NCBI GenBank assembly: GCA_943704495.1
Contig: CALSCR010000578.1
Coordinates: 1 to 64,000, forward strand
Origin: Pigoraptor chileana
Lineage: Eukaryota; Opisthokonta; Filasterea
Direction: 5' to 3'
DNA: 64,000 nucleotides
Every line of letters starts with the position of its first letter. The stretch's first letter is position 1. Positions 48,801 to 61,085 of this stretch are shown here, one piece after another. Position numbers and translations under genes: made by a program. Below the pieces are notes generated by a model. The model worked only from the letters and a program-made list of their open reading frames with translations, was not told the DNA's origin and did no database searches.

Positions 48801-51800
48801 AGCCTTCAATACTGCCGACAACCGCCATGGACAGTGCCTTCGGCCAATCCCTGATGTTAACAAGCGCCTTGCCGGCAACAAACACGGTTGATGTCGGCTC
48901 GGACTCGGAGAAGTCGACTGCAGTTACGTTCAGGACATCCAACGGCCCAATGTACAAATGCCCCACTCCCGACAGCTTGATGCGAGATGGCCGGGATGGG
49001 TCGGGGGCATATGCCGCGGGATAAAAGTACGACGATACAGACGGAATGGTTGCCAGTGGTCGCGCGCTGTTGTTCACGAACAGTGTGCCTCGATCCTCCG
49101 GGACACTGCGATCTAGGAAAAAGACGGTTCCTGGGCCGCCCACATATCCAGGTTGTCGGCTGACATAACCGGCACCGCCCGGAGCTTGGAGGCGCCCGCC
49201 GAACGAGCATTGGTCGCAGTACACGGCAATTCTTCCACCGGCACCTTGAATGTAAATAAAAGATAAAAAGCCACGTAACATGAGTCCAACATCAAGAGAC
49301 CGCTGACACCAAGACACAGAAATTTTCCCGCTATCCACTCAGTCATATAAAACGAGGACTCTCTCCTTACCGGCTCCACCATAATACGTCGCACTTCCGC
49401 CGTTGGAGCGAACAGTTCCAGTGCCATTCAATTTGTTAGCATCAATCCAAATTGACCCGCCACTGCAATGTTCAAATGAATGGAATAAACCGAGTCACAA
49501 TTGGAAAGGTGGAACAACACACAAGCATAGAACATACTACCAAAGATATTTGCATCCACATGATCCACAACGCATGCCAATGCCAGCCAATGCACACACC
49601 TGCCAGCAGCCGACTGACAGTTGATGTCCGTGACGGCAGCGTCTGCCGAAATGACACCATCGATCACCGCAGAGTCTGCGACGAGCTTGAGTGCACCGCC
49701 TCCGTAAGCAAGGCAAATGTCACGCACGTCTGCTGGATTGAGTCCACCGCTCCCCAGCGTAGTCGGCTGGTACGCATCGCCGTATGGAGATCCGGCACGC
49801 GCCGTGGAAGAGGCGCCGAAATCGTCCGAAGAGCCTGTGCCATATCGACCCACATTTGAGAGATTAGAAAAACTGAAACACTGCAGACTCGACTGTGCCT
49901 GTTATTTAGGCCAAATCGTCCGGAGCATATCTCCTGACGTCCAGACAAGGCCTTCACAAATACAAAAAAAATAAAACACAGAGAAAAAGGCAGGAAGTTA
50001 TGGTGTACTCACCAAAGCCTCCGTGACCCGCGCCTCCAGATTGAAAGCCCTTGCCAGGAACAGTCACGGATGCACCGGGCCCAAAGAATGGCCAGCCCTG
50101 GCGGTCCACGTTGATGCTACCATCCGTCGATACAACAATCGACTGCGCGTGCACGACAACGTTCTTCCCAAGTGCACCGACAGTGCTCGTGAGGCCTGAG
50201 ATACCATTGCCAAACTGAAGGGACCCGTTTTGAACCCGAATATTTTCCAATTGAAACAAAAACGGCGCGACGTTCCCGGAGCGTCCGTCGATGTACACCG
50301 AGCCTCCGTTGCACACAGTGACATTACCTAGCTCCACGGTCCCGTTCAGCTGTGCAAGGGACGACGGGCTGCAGATCCGCATGTCGAGTGTACCATTGAT
50401 CTTCCCGGCGCCAAACAGTCGGCCATCGCTGTCGATTTGCAGCGCACCCGACGTTACGGAGAGGCTTCCATTACGGAGGACGAACATGTCTAGACCGGTG
50501 GGCCACGTGCCGTTCATGACGAGGCGTCCGTCAACATAGACAAAGCCACTGTGGTCTGGCGTGCTGATGGGAGTTGCATCGGTATCCCACAGGATTCCTG
50601 ATGGCACATAGAGTGATCCCAGTCGCCGCAGGACAACATCGCGGAGGGGATCACTTCTGAGGCCTTGCACAACCGTCGACGAAAACAGCGATGGAGTGGA
50701 TGCGACCAAGGGTCCTGTTTCGATGCCCCAGCTGTCGATCACAATCCTGTCTAGGCTCTCTCCATTGGCGATCCCATTCAGATATATGGTGCCTGCGGCC
50801 CCGTTTGCATTTGGAACAGCGCGGCCCGTATACACAGCCCCCGCTGCTGTGATGTTTCCGGAAAAAGACATCGACTGAAAGTACACGGCAATGCGGCCAC
50901 CTGCAACAGCCGACACGTTTGAGTCACAAACTTAGTGCGGCGATCAAAGCGGGAAAAGAAAAGGCACGATACAATTGGTAGGCGCGAGATAGAAAAAACA
51001 GCAGCCCTACCAGCGCCGCTGGATCCGTAGTATGTTCCCGCCGATCCCCGGGAAGATACGACTCCGTTGCCGCTAAACGTTTGCGCCTCAATCCACAACG
51101 AACCACCGCTGTCGGATTAGTGGTAGAGGAAACAAGCATCAGCGACTATTCAAGATACACAAATATCATCGGCAAAAGAAAAAAAGAAATTCAGCATCGT
51201 ACCTTCCTCCCGCTGCTATACAGCTGTTGAAATCCAGTGCCGCCCCATCAGCAGAGAGCGTTCCATCAATTCGAAGGTCGGTGACGACAAGACGCAGCGC
51301 ACCTCCACCGCCCACCATGCATGAGGCTGCAATAGCACCCACAGCCAGGATACCGCCGCTTCCGGGAGTGGTCGGCCGATATGCGTCTCCATAAGGTGCT
51401 TGCAACCGACCGGTATACAGAGCGGACAGGGTATACACGCCGCCATAGCCACCGTGGGCTGCTCCAGGAAGAGGGTTGTTAACCGTGAGCGGCGAGAAAT
51501 TGGGCCCACCTTTGATATAACCTTGACCATGCACGCCGAGCAGACCCTTGGCATCCACGCGGATAGACGCAGCTGTGATGTTAACTGCCGTCAGATTTCC
51601 CGCCAAGGCATCGCCGTTTCCAAAAACCATCTCGCCATTGGAACCAACAAACAGCTCGCCAAAAGCAAACTGGAAGGGAATGTTCTGGTTTCCAAAGCGC
51701 CCGTCAAAGAAAGCGCGCGTTCCGTTGCACACATCCACATTGTCGCACGTGGTCAGCGTGCCGCGATTGTCGAGTGATGCACATACAGAGAGCCGCGACC

Positions 51801-54800
51801 CGCAGCGAATTGAGCCGTAATTGAAAAGGGGAGCTACCACCTTCAACAGTCCACCTGTGGCCTGCATAAGACCCTGACGCACAACATAAGTCGTCATATT
51901 TGATGGCCAGTTGTCGCCATTCAGCGTCGCCGTTCCCTGCACAAATACCGCCGAGTTCCCATCATNNNNNNNNNNNNNNNNNNNNNNNNNNNNNNNNNNN
52001 NNNNNNNNNNNNNNNNNNNNNNNNNNNNNNNNNNNNNNNNNNNNNNNNNNNNNNNNNNNNNNNNGTCGTCATATTTGATGGCCAGTTGTCGCCATTCAGC
52101 GTCGCCGTTCCCTGCACAAATACCGCCGAGTTCCCATCATACGTCGATGCAATATCATCAATCGAATACGTGTCTCGCGCCTGAACCAGCGCCTGTCCGC
52201 TGTTCCGCACGACTAGCGACGCATATCGCACGGTTGACAGCGGAAGAGGCGTCGATGCTTTGGCGATCGGATCAATCCACACGAACGGCGCCGGCGTCAG
52301 TTTGTTGTTGTCCACAATGAGAACACCAAGCCCTCTCCTATCAGACTTGTCCAACATGAATACCGTCCCTGCACCGGCCGCGTTGGACAGACTGCCAAAT
52401 GAGCCCGTTCCTCCGTACGCAGTGACAGCGCCAGTGAATCCGGCGATGGATGAGTAGTACAGCGCAACACGACCACCGCCGCCACCGCCGCCATAGTAAG
52501 TTGCGCCACCGCCGTTTGCCGAAAAGGTACCGTTGCCAGTGAGTGCCCCAACATCGATCCACAGAGACCCGCCGCTGCAAAAGGTATCAGGCCAGGTATA
52601 ATGAAATGATGAGTGCTAAAAAAACGAGTGTTTAAAAATGACGACAGAAGGTCTGGATCCAAATAGCAAAACACCAGCTTAAACAGAACCGACCTTCCTC
52701 CCTGCGTAACACAGGTATTGCTGTCCGCAGTGCCGCCATTTGCACTCAAAAGCCCTTGATGTTTAAATGATGTCGTGACCGTAAGCTTCAGCGCCCCACC
52801 GCCCGCGGCATTACAAATGTCTCGCAAATCATTGCTGGAAGACCCGCCCGTGCCCAGCCCAGTGGGACCATATGCGTCGCCGTATATGGCTCCAGGTGGG
52901 CTGTTGTCTCGGTTGTTCGCCCAGTCTTGCGACCCAAAGCCGCCATGTGATGGGCCCTGCTGGAACGATGCGAGCTTGCCCGCAGCGCCAGGCCCTCCGA
53001 CAAAATATCCCTGCTGGTTGAGCGACAGTCGCGCCCCAGGACCAATCGACATCGTGTCCACAGTCAGCGTTACGTACCCCCCATACGGCGCCTGGAGAGT
53101 GAGTCCGTTGGATATGGTGACAAGTGCATACGGCAACAGCGCGATCGAATCGAACGCATACGTGAGATTGGCGACATTGCCCGCATATCCATCCAGGAAT
53201 GCGGTCACACCGCCGCAGAAGGAGAGTGTCTTGCAGTCAGGCATCGTCCCATAATGCTTAAACGAGCTGCACAAGGACATATCTGCGGCCGTTTGAATGG
53301 AGCCATAGTTGACGAGCGGAGCTGTCGTCATCAGCGATGACAAAACTGTTCGAAGGATGCCGGATTTAAAGACATACGTCGTCATATTTGATGGCCAGTT
53401 GTCGCCATTCAGCGTCGCCGTTCCCTGCACAAATACCGCCGAGTTCCCATCATACGTCGATGCAATATCATCAATCGAATACGTGTCTCGCGCCTGAACC
53501 AGCGCCTGTCCGCTGTTCCGCACGACTAGCGACGCATATCGCACGGTTGACAGCGGAAGAGGCGTCGACGCTTTGGCGATCGGATCCAGCCACACGAACG
53601 GCGCCGGCGTCAGTTTGTTGTTGTCCACAATGAGAACACCAAGCCCTCTCTTATCAGACTTGTTCACCGTGAAAACCGTCCCTGCACCGGCCGCGTTGGA
53701 CAGACTGCCAAATGAGCCCGTTCCTCCGTACGCAGTGACAGCGCCAGTGAATCCGGCGATGGATGAGTAGTACAGCGCAACACGACCACCGCCGCCACCG
53801 CCGCCATAGTAAGTTGCGCCACCGCCGTTTGCCGAAATGGTACCGTTGCCAGTGAGTGCCCCAACATCGATCCACAGAGACCCGCCGCTGCAAAAGGTAT
53901 CAGGCCAGGTATAATGAAATGATGAGTGCTAAAAAAACGAGTGTTTAAAAATGACGACAGAAGGTCTGGATCCAAATAGCAAAACACCAGCTTAAACAGA
54001 ACCGACCTTCCTCCCTGCGTAACACAGGTATTGCTGTCCGCAGTGCCGCCATTTGCACTCAAAAGCCCTTGATGTTTAAATGATGTCGTGACCGTAAGCT
54101 TCAGCGCCCCACCGCCCGCGGCATTACAAATGTCTCGCAAATCATTGCTGGAAGACCCGCCCGTGCCCAGCCCAGTGGGACCATATGCGTCGCCGTATAT
54201 GGCTCCAGGTGGGCTGTTGTCTCGGTTGTTCGCCCAGTCTTGCGACCCAAAGCCGCCATGTGATGGGCCCTGCTGGAACGATGCGAGCTTGCCCGCAGCG
54301 CCAGGCCCTCCGACAAAATATCCCTGCTGGTTGAGCGACATGCGAGCGTGAGGTGCGATCGAAAGTCGGTCCACAAGAAGAGACACCACACCGCCATACT
54401 GTGCTTGCGGCGTAATTCCGTTGGAGATTGTCACTAGCGACCACGGCATGAGCGAAATGGACTCGAAGACGAAAGAGAGGTTTCCAAGATTGCCTGCAAA
54501 ACCGTGCAGGAAAACAGTCGTCGATGGACAAACAGTAATATTCGACGTATCGGGCAGGGCCCCGTAGTTGTTGAACGCGGCACACAAAGTCAATTGCCCC
54601 GCGTTTGTAATTTGGCCATAGTTTGAGACCGTTCCAGTGAGGTTCAGCACCCCTGTGCCTGAGGCGACGTTCATGGTTCCGCTTGACAGCACCGTCACCG
54701 TGAGGGGGGCGGGCCAGGCGTCGCCATCCACGTCCAGTACGCCGTCGACGAGGATCCCCGAGCCGTCGCTCACTGCCCTTGAGCTCAGCAAGCTCACGTT

Positions 54801-57272
54801 GTATCCCGGGGGAATCATCAATGATCCACCATGACGGAGAATGAGCGTATCATACGTGTGTTCAAATGCGCCACCAGCAGGTGCAGCCAGCGGAATGCCA
54901 GTTAGGAAAGAGTCGATTGTTCCCGCCGTGAGATTATCGTTGTCGATGATCAACCGACTATTGCCGTCCGCCGAAAGAAATACGGTACCAGGGCCACCAG
55001 CCAAAGACTTCCCAACGCCGGTTCCACCTGTGGGACGGTTATGATGATGCACAGACGCATAATGTGAGAAAAAGTGGGCAACAACATTGAATATGCATAC
55101 ATATCGAATGCATAAGCAAAGGGGCAAAAATGCACAGAGTAACGCACCGCGAGCTCGAAGGGTTCCCACGAAATCGGTTGCGATATCGGCGTTGAGTGAG
55201 ACGCGGCCACCCCCACCAGCACCCCCATAATATGTTCCAGAGCCGCCATCGCAACGAACAACGCCACCTCCACTTATCCGCGCTGCGCTTATGTGAATAG
55301 AGCCACCGCTTCCACCCGCAACAGGACACGAGTTGAAGTCGCCACCTAATCCGTTGGCGCTGATCACACCGTCGATTCGGATGCTATCAGACACGATCAG
55401 GCGAATGACACCCCCACCCGCCGAGTTGCACAACGGTGACAGCGATGCGCTTGGATTGCCTCCACTTCCAAAGGACGAGGGACGGAAGGGATCACCATGT
55501 GGAAGAGCAACAGTCCGCTGAGAGCGACCAGCCTGCGCCTCCTGCGAGCCGTACCCGCCGTGGGAGGCTCCACAGATGGGCGTGTCCTTGAAGCCATTTG
55601 ATCCTTCACCCATGGAGAAGTAGCCCTGGCCATCTGCATCCACAATGGCGCCGTTCTCCACCGTCATTGTTTCGACTGCAATTGTGGAAACATACCCTGT
55701 AACGGCCGAGGGTGTTCCGAGTCCGTTTTGAAGAGTGAGGCGTCCGCCTGCCAGCACTTCTATGCGGTATGTTGTGAAAGACCCAACAGGTGTTGCGCGA
55801 CGCCGACTGAATGAAACTTCGGTCACTGCACTACCGCCGGCCAGGAGCACGCGGGAGTTATTGCAAACGGTCAGGCCGCCATTAAGGCCATAAATTTGCC
55901 CGCGATGTTCGAGGTAGGGCCCGCAGGCGGTGATGGTGGCCGCAATGACGCTGCCCAGAAAATATGCCGACCCGCGTGTGTAGAGGTCGCCGTAATTATT
56001 CACGGTCGACTGCTGCATGGCATACATGCTCATCCCGAATGGCCAAAAGTTGGGCGTATATAAGTCGACAATGCCGAGCACGTGGATTGCTGAGCCAGCA
56101 CTTGCATCGAATTGGGTGGGCGACACGGTAATAATGTTCTGTTTGGGGACGACGAGGTGGCTGCCGTTGCGAACTTGAACGGACGAAAACTTCCAAGTGA
56201 ACGAGGTACCCAAAGGAACAGTCCCAGCAAACGACGGCAAGTACACACCAAGTGCTCCAAATGCGCCCGCACCCCTGTTGTTATTGTCCACAATAAGAAC
56301 GCCGGTTTCTTTAGGGGTGGCGGTGTTCCACAGATAAACAGTGCCTGCGGCGGCTGCGTACCACTTTGTCGAGTCGGTACTCCTTGTGATTCCACCGTAC
56401 GCGCGTATCGTCCCCGAAAACGAATTGACACCATAGAACACTGCAATGCGGCCTCCCGCACCACCCCCGCCATTGAAACCGGAGTCACCGCCATTTGCGG
56501 AAATTATGCCTTTGCCGGAGAGTGCAGCGGCCTCGATCCACACGCTCCCACCAGCACCGCCACCTCCACTGCACAGCACAGCATCCACGGACAAGGCATC
56601 CGCAGAAACGTCACCATCGATACGAGCCGAGCCTGACACATTGAGGTAGACGGCGCCACCACCTGTGCCTGCACAGGCAGTGCGCCGGTCATTGGCATTA
56701 CCGCGCCCGCACCCCGCGGCAACGGGCTTGAACACGTTCCCATACGGCTGCCCGGGTGCTCCATTTGCGATGCTCGCATCCTGCCCGCCTGTGCTTCCAA
56801 AGCCTCCGTGCCCCGCCCCCAGCCATGTGGATTGTACGGAACGTCTATCCAGTCCACACGAAACGTCGTATCCGAGACCAGTTGCTGAGATGGAGCCTCC
56901 GGATTCGACAGAGAGCTGCACTGCTCGGATTTCCACAGATGCGAACGTGCCGTCACTTAGCTTCGCATCGATAAAGAGAGTTCCTTGGATTAATAATGTT
57001 CCAAAGCTGTAAGGGGATCCTGTTGTGTTCAGTGTGCACGATTGCCCACTGGCGATGGTAAGGTCGCCACTCGCAGGACACGGTGCTGCAGCAAGCACAA
57101 AGTGGATTTAGTGACCAATCAGCGTCGATTCACAAGGATCTTGTCTCATTCCAACATAGACCAAAAAATAAAGAGAGTACGGCATACCTGCAGAAGTAAA
57201 AGAGACAAGCAAAAGCCCTATTAAAAGTGTCGCGGAGAATACCAATCGACGTGTGCGGTGTTGTCGCTCCAT
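38843..57272 (-). CDS. Giant adhesion-type GPCR with glycine-rich solenoid modules, EGF, FN3, HRM, GAIN/GPS and 7TM
   Basis: One gene of 18.4 kb in about 20 or more exons, roughly 5,100 residues plus whatever lies in the gap. Exon 1 (57188-57272) is a signal peptide ending LLVSFTSA. At least eight glycine-rich modules follow (46.1-57.1 kb), each with dGqGY, HGG(F/Y)G, GGGA, GGS(V/I)WI and GSGGRIAVYY motifs. Then come an EGF-like domain (CLFDNGGCSGLASCV, about 45.9-46.05 kb), eight fibronectin III domains (42.2-45.7 kb), a Ser/Thr/Pro-rich mucin-like stretch, a hormone-receptor-like domain, GAIN with a canonical GPS (CSCDHLTNFAVLF) and seven helices including GWGVPAAIVF in TM4. The cytoplasmic tail is about 150 residues, Ser/Gly-rich. 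In adhesion GPCRs the receptor self-cleaves at HL|T and signals through G proteins when pulled. Every junction examined kept frame, supporting a single gene. Ligand and G protein are unknown. Confidence 0.82.
39140..40420 (-). other. Seven-transmembrane region and start of cytoplasmic tail of the adhesion GPCR
   Basis: TM1-TM4 begin in the exon ending at 40027. The intron junction inside TM4 reads AIGWG|VPAAIVFLTMA, matching the conserved GWG(L/V)PA motif of class B2 receptors. A 62-base exon near 39776-39838 carries TM4. The last exon (38843-39650) starts at the extracellular cysteine CWFDNKSALYGAFYAPVLA (TM5) and contains TM6 (LAGIFLLTGASWVFGILAI) and TM7. Confidence 0.85.
40394..41430 (-). 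other. Hormone-receptor-like and GAIN/GPS region
   Basis: At 41245-41427 a cysteine-rich stretch contains IIEWQETEPLATAVRPCGKG and GSWRSADLSSC, the pattern of a hormone-receptor (HRM) domain. The GAIN-like beta region follows. The GPS spans about 40394-40535 with two Trp and four Cys in the usual order (CSYWSY, SWLRDGC, CSCDHLTNF), so autoproteolysis between Leu and Thr is predicted. Confidence 0.82.
42200..45715 (-). other. Eight fibronectin type III domains on mostly symmetric exons
   Basis: FN3 exons are 45440-45715, 45007-45270, 44539-44811, 44122-44388, 43693-43956 and 42951-43550. Two more domains open the exon 40027-42753. Each has the W near its start, the L.P.T.Y signature (for example GLRPYTTYAISLRAI) and ends in TTLAG or similar. 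All six separate exons have lengths divisible by three and are phase 1-1. The exon 42951-43550 also encodes about 110 Ser/Thr/Pro-rich residues ahead of its FN3 domain. Confidence 0.85.
51966..52064. other. Assembly gap (run of N)
   Basis: About 100 undefined bases inside the receptor gene. The 77 bases before the gap (51889-51965) are identical to the first 76-77 bases after it, so the gap sits in a tandem repeat and its true size is unknown. Confidence 0.98.
52065..53027 (-). repeat. Tandem duplication in the receptor gene, copy 1
   Basis: This 963-base unit is nearly identical to 53378-54340, with a constant offset of 1313 bases. It includes exon sequence and one whole intron. Only about ten substitutions were seen by eye, for example near 52258-52281, 52337-52365 and 52527. 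Confidence 0.93.
53378..54340 (-). repeat. Tandem duplication in the receptor gene, copy 2
   Basis: Partner of 52065-53027. Identity stops abruptly at the sequence gagcgaca on the right side, after which the two modules differ as much as unrelated modules do. Confidence 0.93.
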
Positions 57273-58465
57273 TTTTTCAAACACCGGTCAGCATTTCTAG
57301 GGTTGAGCTCATCAATAATAACAATAGAAAACGTTGTTTTTCAGAGCAAATCAAGTCTAAAAAAAAATCTCTGAAGTTTAAAGTGGATGTCCAATTAAAC
57401 TGTGTCGGTAACACACAGAATAGTAGTTGAAAGCTTTCATCCACTCCGAGACGACACAAGGTCAATTGGAAGCGATCTATGACTTCCTGTGAGAGTGTGC
57501 ATGTGTGCATGTAGGTAGGGATGCGCGCTTGCGTGTGTATGTGTGTGTGTGTATCTGCGTGTAGCACATGTGTTCGTGCGTGCGTGCGTGCATGTGTCGC
57601 GGATCAATGAGCGGGCATGCGGCGCCACAATAGTTACATCCCGACCACCAAAAGGGAGTGGAGATTGTCCGACACCGGACTAATGTGCATGACTGAATTG
57701 GGGAGGCACGGGTCACTCACTATGGAAATGTATTGGCGTGTGGCTGTGCGGACACAATTTCCTATTTGGTATTTGGTTGCTATATATGGACAATATATAA
57801 TTGCCTTTTGTGGACTGGATGCCGAGTGACCGGCAGGCATGTGCCTCTCAGTTTGCGCATGCATCAAGGGTGCGACAACGGAAAGCAACGAGCTTGCCGC
57901 ACACAGCGATGGGCCCAAGACAGGCAAATTTGATCTCGATGGTGATACGGAGCAATTGCTCAAAGCACTTGGAGGATCGTCAAAAACCAGTCGCACCTGC
58001 CGATGGTAGCCCATTCTTTCGCACGGAAGGCACGTGCGGCCACAGGCGGTTGCCAAAATGTCGCTTCCGTCGGAACGATTCAATCGCGTCATTGCTCAGA
58101 TGGCACTGATATCAAGGGAGTGAGCACTCGTCGTTGCACGAGAATACCCGAATCTAGACTTTGATTATTACCAATCCGGCCGGCAGCCAACTCTTCCGTG
58201 AGACTGCTCTACTAGGTGCTCGTTGACATTTCAGATGGATCGTAAAATATCATCGGGGTTCAGTGCGGGTAATCACCCGATAGGTGCGCTCTAACCACCG
58301 GCGCCCTCAAGTGAGTCAATATTGTAGTGATAGCGTCACTGGGCACTAGCACTGAGAGCACCATTAGCAATGTGGTGGGCGCACTTTATGTCTTTCAAAT
58401 GTAATGCGCAGATGCAATTGTCAGTGAACCCATATTATGTGGGCACTGGTGATTTGCGCATTGGC
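57273..58465. other. Spacer between the receptor and carboxypeptidase genes
   Basis: 1.2 kb containing the receptor promoter and the 3' end of the carboxypeptidase gene, with a GT-rich tract near 57530-57590. No gene was recognised. Confidence 0.45.
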
Positions 58466-61085
58466 TCATAGCGATTCCTTCCTCAGGAAGCGCTCAAAGA
58501 ATGCCAACGACTGAATGGGCTTGTAATAGGGAACCATGTGTCCAGCACCTGCGACAGCAAAAGTAGCAACAGTAGATCAGCATCATCAACATCCATCAAC
58601 AAATGAAGTAAGATTTGAGTGCTGAACATTGTAGAGCGTAAACGCTTGATCGCGCAATTGATAGCCGGAAGCATGAATGAATGACATCGGTATTGCAAAG
58701 ACGAACAGAAGGCCATTGCGTGAAGACTTACCCTTGATTGTCGCATAGGTGAGGTGCTCGTACTCCTGAGTGAATCCGGCGACCTGTCCATCAACCACCC
58801 ACGGCCGCCACTCGCTCTTGGGCGACAAATCAAGGGCATCTATCCAGGCCTCAGTACCGGTGTGGGGCACGCTCAAGTCTTGGTCGCCTGCAATGCAAAT
58901 CAATAACGCATGAGCACTGGTACAGCTCCGCAAAGGCCGCATCGAGACGCAGGGTTTGTGCGAAAAATAAAACAAGAACCAGCCATACCCACAAACACGC
59001 GCACAAAAGATGAAACCTACCACTGAAGATGAGCGCGCGAATGCCGTTGGAAGTAAGCTCTGCGTGGATTGGAATCATCGAGAGCTTGTACAGATCGCTC
59101 GAGTAGTTGAGCTTGTCGCTGCACATTGCCCACTGCCCAATGTTTGACACGGGCGCCGCATGGACGGCACTCCGCACTGATGCAGCGTTCATGTACGACA
59201 CGAGGCGGGCAGAGTCAATGCACGGCGGCGTGCCACGGAGGCGGCTGGCGGCGAGCGGAGCAAACACAGGATTTGTTGTCTGCGCCGTCTGCTGGAATTG
59301 ATCCCACAAAACATTGTACACGCACAACCCCGACGCGATCGAGTCGGCGTGTGCGGTGAGGCTGCGGCACGCAGGCGACGGGTGCGAATACGAGCCGTGG
59401 CATGCGTGGTCGATCTTCTCATAGAGCTCATTCCCAATGATGCTGACGTGATCAAGAGGACACAAGCATAAGGGATTTAGCTTCAATGCGGATGCTTGAA
59501 AACGCATGTAAATAGTACAAGTTACAGCCAACAGAGAACACGCATACATGCCACACATACCTGTGGCCGTGGAGGAAAGTATATGCGGCCTCGCTGTCAA
59601 GCTCCATGTCAGAGCAGCCGTTGCCGACAAAGTATCCCTGGAGATTGATTTGAGTGGCACTGCCAGCCTTGTTTCCGTGGAGAACCTCACGCGAAAGAGT
59701 GGGCACATACACGCCTACATGTAATAAGATAATGTTGACATTGTGTGAGCGTGAAAGTGTGTGTGTGTGTACACGCAGTTGGGTGACAAAGTACATGGAT
59801 AAATGACTGGCCGCTAAGTCGTCTGTCGCACATTGGAATACACGAATAGGCTGCACATACCAGCGTAAGACTCTCCCGAGATGTAGAAATCGTTGGCCAA
59901 ATATTGCGGGTACTTTGCAAAGAATGCGAGAAGCGCTCCGTAGTTATCGCGGGCTGCAAACGGGCGGATGGACACAAGCACAGACCATAAAAGGGGGGGA
60001 GGGGGTCAGTCCACGTCACAGCGTCACACGATCACGCACTCTGCAGAGAAGGAGTTGAGGCTCCTGGTACAGTAATGTCAAACGCCGGACGTACCAGTTG
60101 CGGAGTCGCTTGTGTTGTAATCCGCCTTGTTGCCCGAGTAAGACAGTCCAACACCCGCTGGAGCCTCCAAGTAGAGCACATTCGCAACCTGAGCGCGTGC
60201 GCGCGTGATATTCCAGGGGGGTTAGTCAGAGGTTACTTCGAAATACAACTGAATCGACTCATTACAGTGGACTATTGCAACGACGTACACGATTGGTCTG
60301 GAACGTGGGCTCACCTGCGACCAGGCATATGGATTCACATCGAGCTGTTGATTGTCACCGTCGGGGCCGTCGAGAAAGCGAAATGGTCCATTTTCATAGA
60401 AGACTGCATTCATTGAGCAAAGAAAATGAATTGTGATTACATAAGCAGCTGCGTAGTTTCCATATGCAATTCAGCAGTTCACAACTGACTGAATACTTAC
60501 GCCCGTACAGCGAGCTGCAGCCGGGACCACCGTTGAGCCAAAGCACCTATTGAGAGAGATGCAGTAGAAGTTAAGGTATAAGTACTTGGTACTTGTTGGG
60601 ACTCAAAGCAGAATAGAAACTTTCAGCAGACCACAAGGAATGTTTGAGCGCGTGTGTTTACTTCTGCAAGACTCTGTGTATGCATGTCGCATGGCTCTTT
60701 TTCTGGAATGTGCACGATGTTCACATGGGCAGACTGAAGAAATACAACACACTCACCAAAGGATCGCTCGTGGCATTGTTGGCCGACTCGACAAACCAGT
60801 AGAAAAGCTGTTTATCGCCCGTGGAGCTGCATAACGACAAAATCAGCCAGCCCATCAGATACGAGCACACTTAGTCAATTGTTCACATTCGTCTGATTTG
60901 AGCGAGACTTACTCTGTGGATAGATATCCTGCATAATGCGAAATCTTTTGCGCAGCAGTGGACAGCCCTGGCAGTCCACCTACGCGGTCCGCATCTGCAC
61001 CAGTCCCCAGAGGGCTCGCACTTGCAATCCCAGCGAGGACAAGGACGGCCACAGCCAACATCAGCGACTTGACAGCCATTTTCAT
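58466..61085 (-). CDS. Serine carboxypeptidase (peptidase family S10), secreted or lysosomal
   Basis: Ten exons (60913-61085, 60757-60826, 60501-60546, 60315-60403, 60095-60188, 59861-59953, 59561-59714, 59021-59442, 58732-58887, 58466-58548) join in phase to 459 residues. The N-terminus is a signal peptide (LMLAVAVLVLAGIASAS). S10 landmarks follow in order: DRVGGLPGL, HYAGYLSTE, LVLWLNGGPGCSSLYG, GLFYENGPF, LYLEAPAGVGLSYS, and the nucleophile Ser in FYISGESYAGVYVPTL. The catalytic Asp is in FSGDQDLSVPHTG and the catalytic His in GAGHMVPYYKP. These enzymes remove C-terminal residues at acid pH in lysosome-like compartments. Length and triad are normal, so the enzyme should be active. The start at 61085 has a second Met two codons later. 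The promoter is shared with SLP2. Confidence 0.93.

Larger units (their letters stand above)
46100..57085 (-). other. Glycine-rich tandem modules, predicted beta-solenoid adhesin region
   Basis: At least eight modules of about 300-400 residues. Their HGG(F/Y)G motifs lie near 56810, 55560, 54255, 52943, 51453, 50020, 48272 and 47090. Each module has a run of short hydrophobic strands separated by Gly/Asn turns (for example VEIRAVQLSVESGGSISATG), a Gly cluster around a conserved Cys, and a GTVYL...LIIDN strand. This strand periodicity suggests a parallel beta-helix; that is inference. Many N-glycosylation sequons fit an extracellular location. Confidence 0.65.

Noticed and set aside
38843-57272. 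Splitting the receptor locus into separate genes (module protein, FN3 protein, GPCR)
   Set aside because: Only one signal peptide was found, and at each junction examined the donor and acceptor phases matched with no internal stop or new start needed.
58255-58315. tRNA-like D-arm sequence on the minus strand (GTGGTTAGAGCGCACC)
   Set aside because: No seven-base acceptor stem or proper T-arm pairs with it, so it cannot fold as a tRNA.
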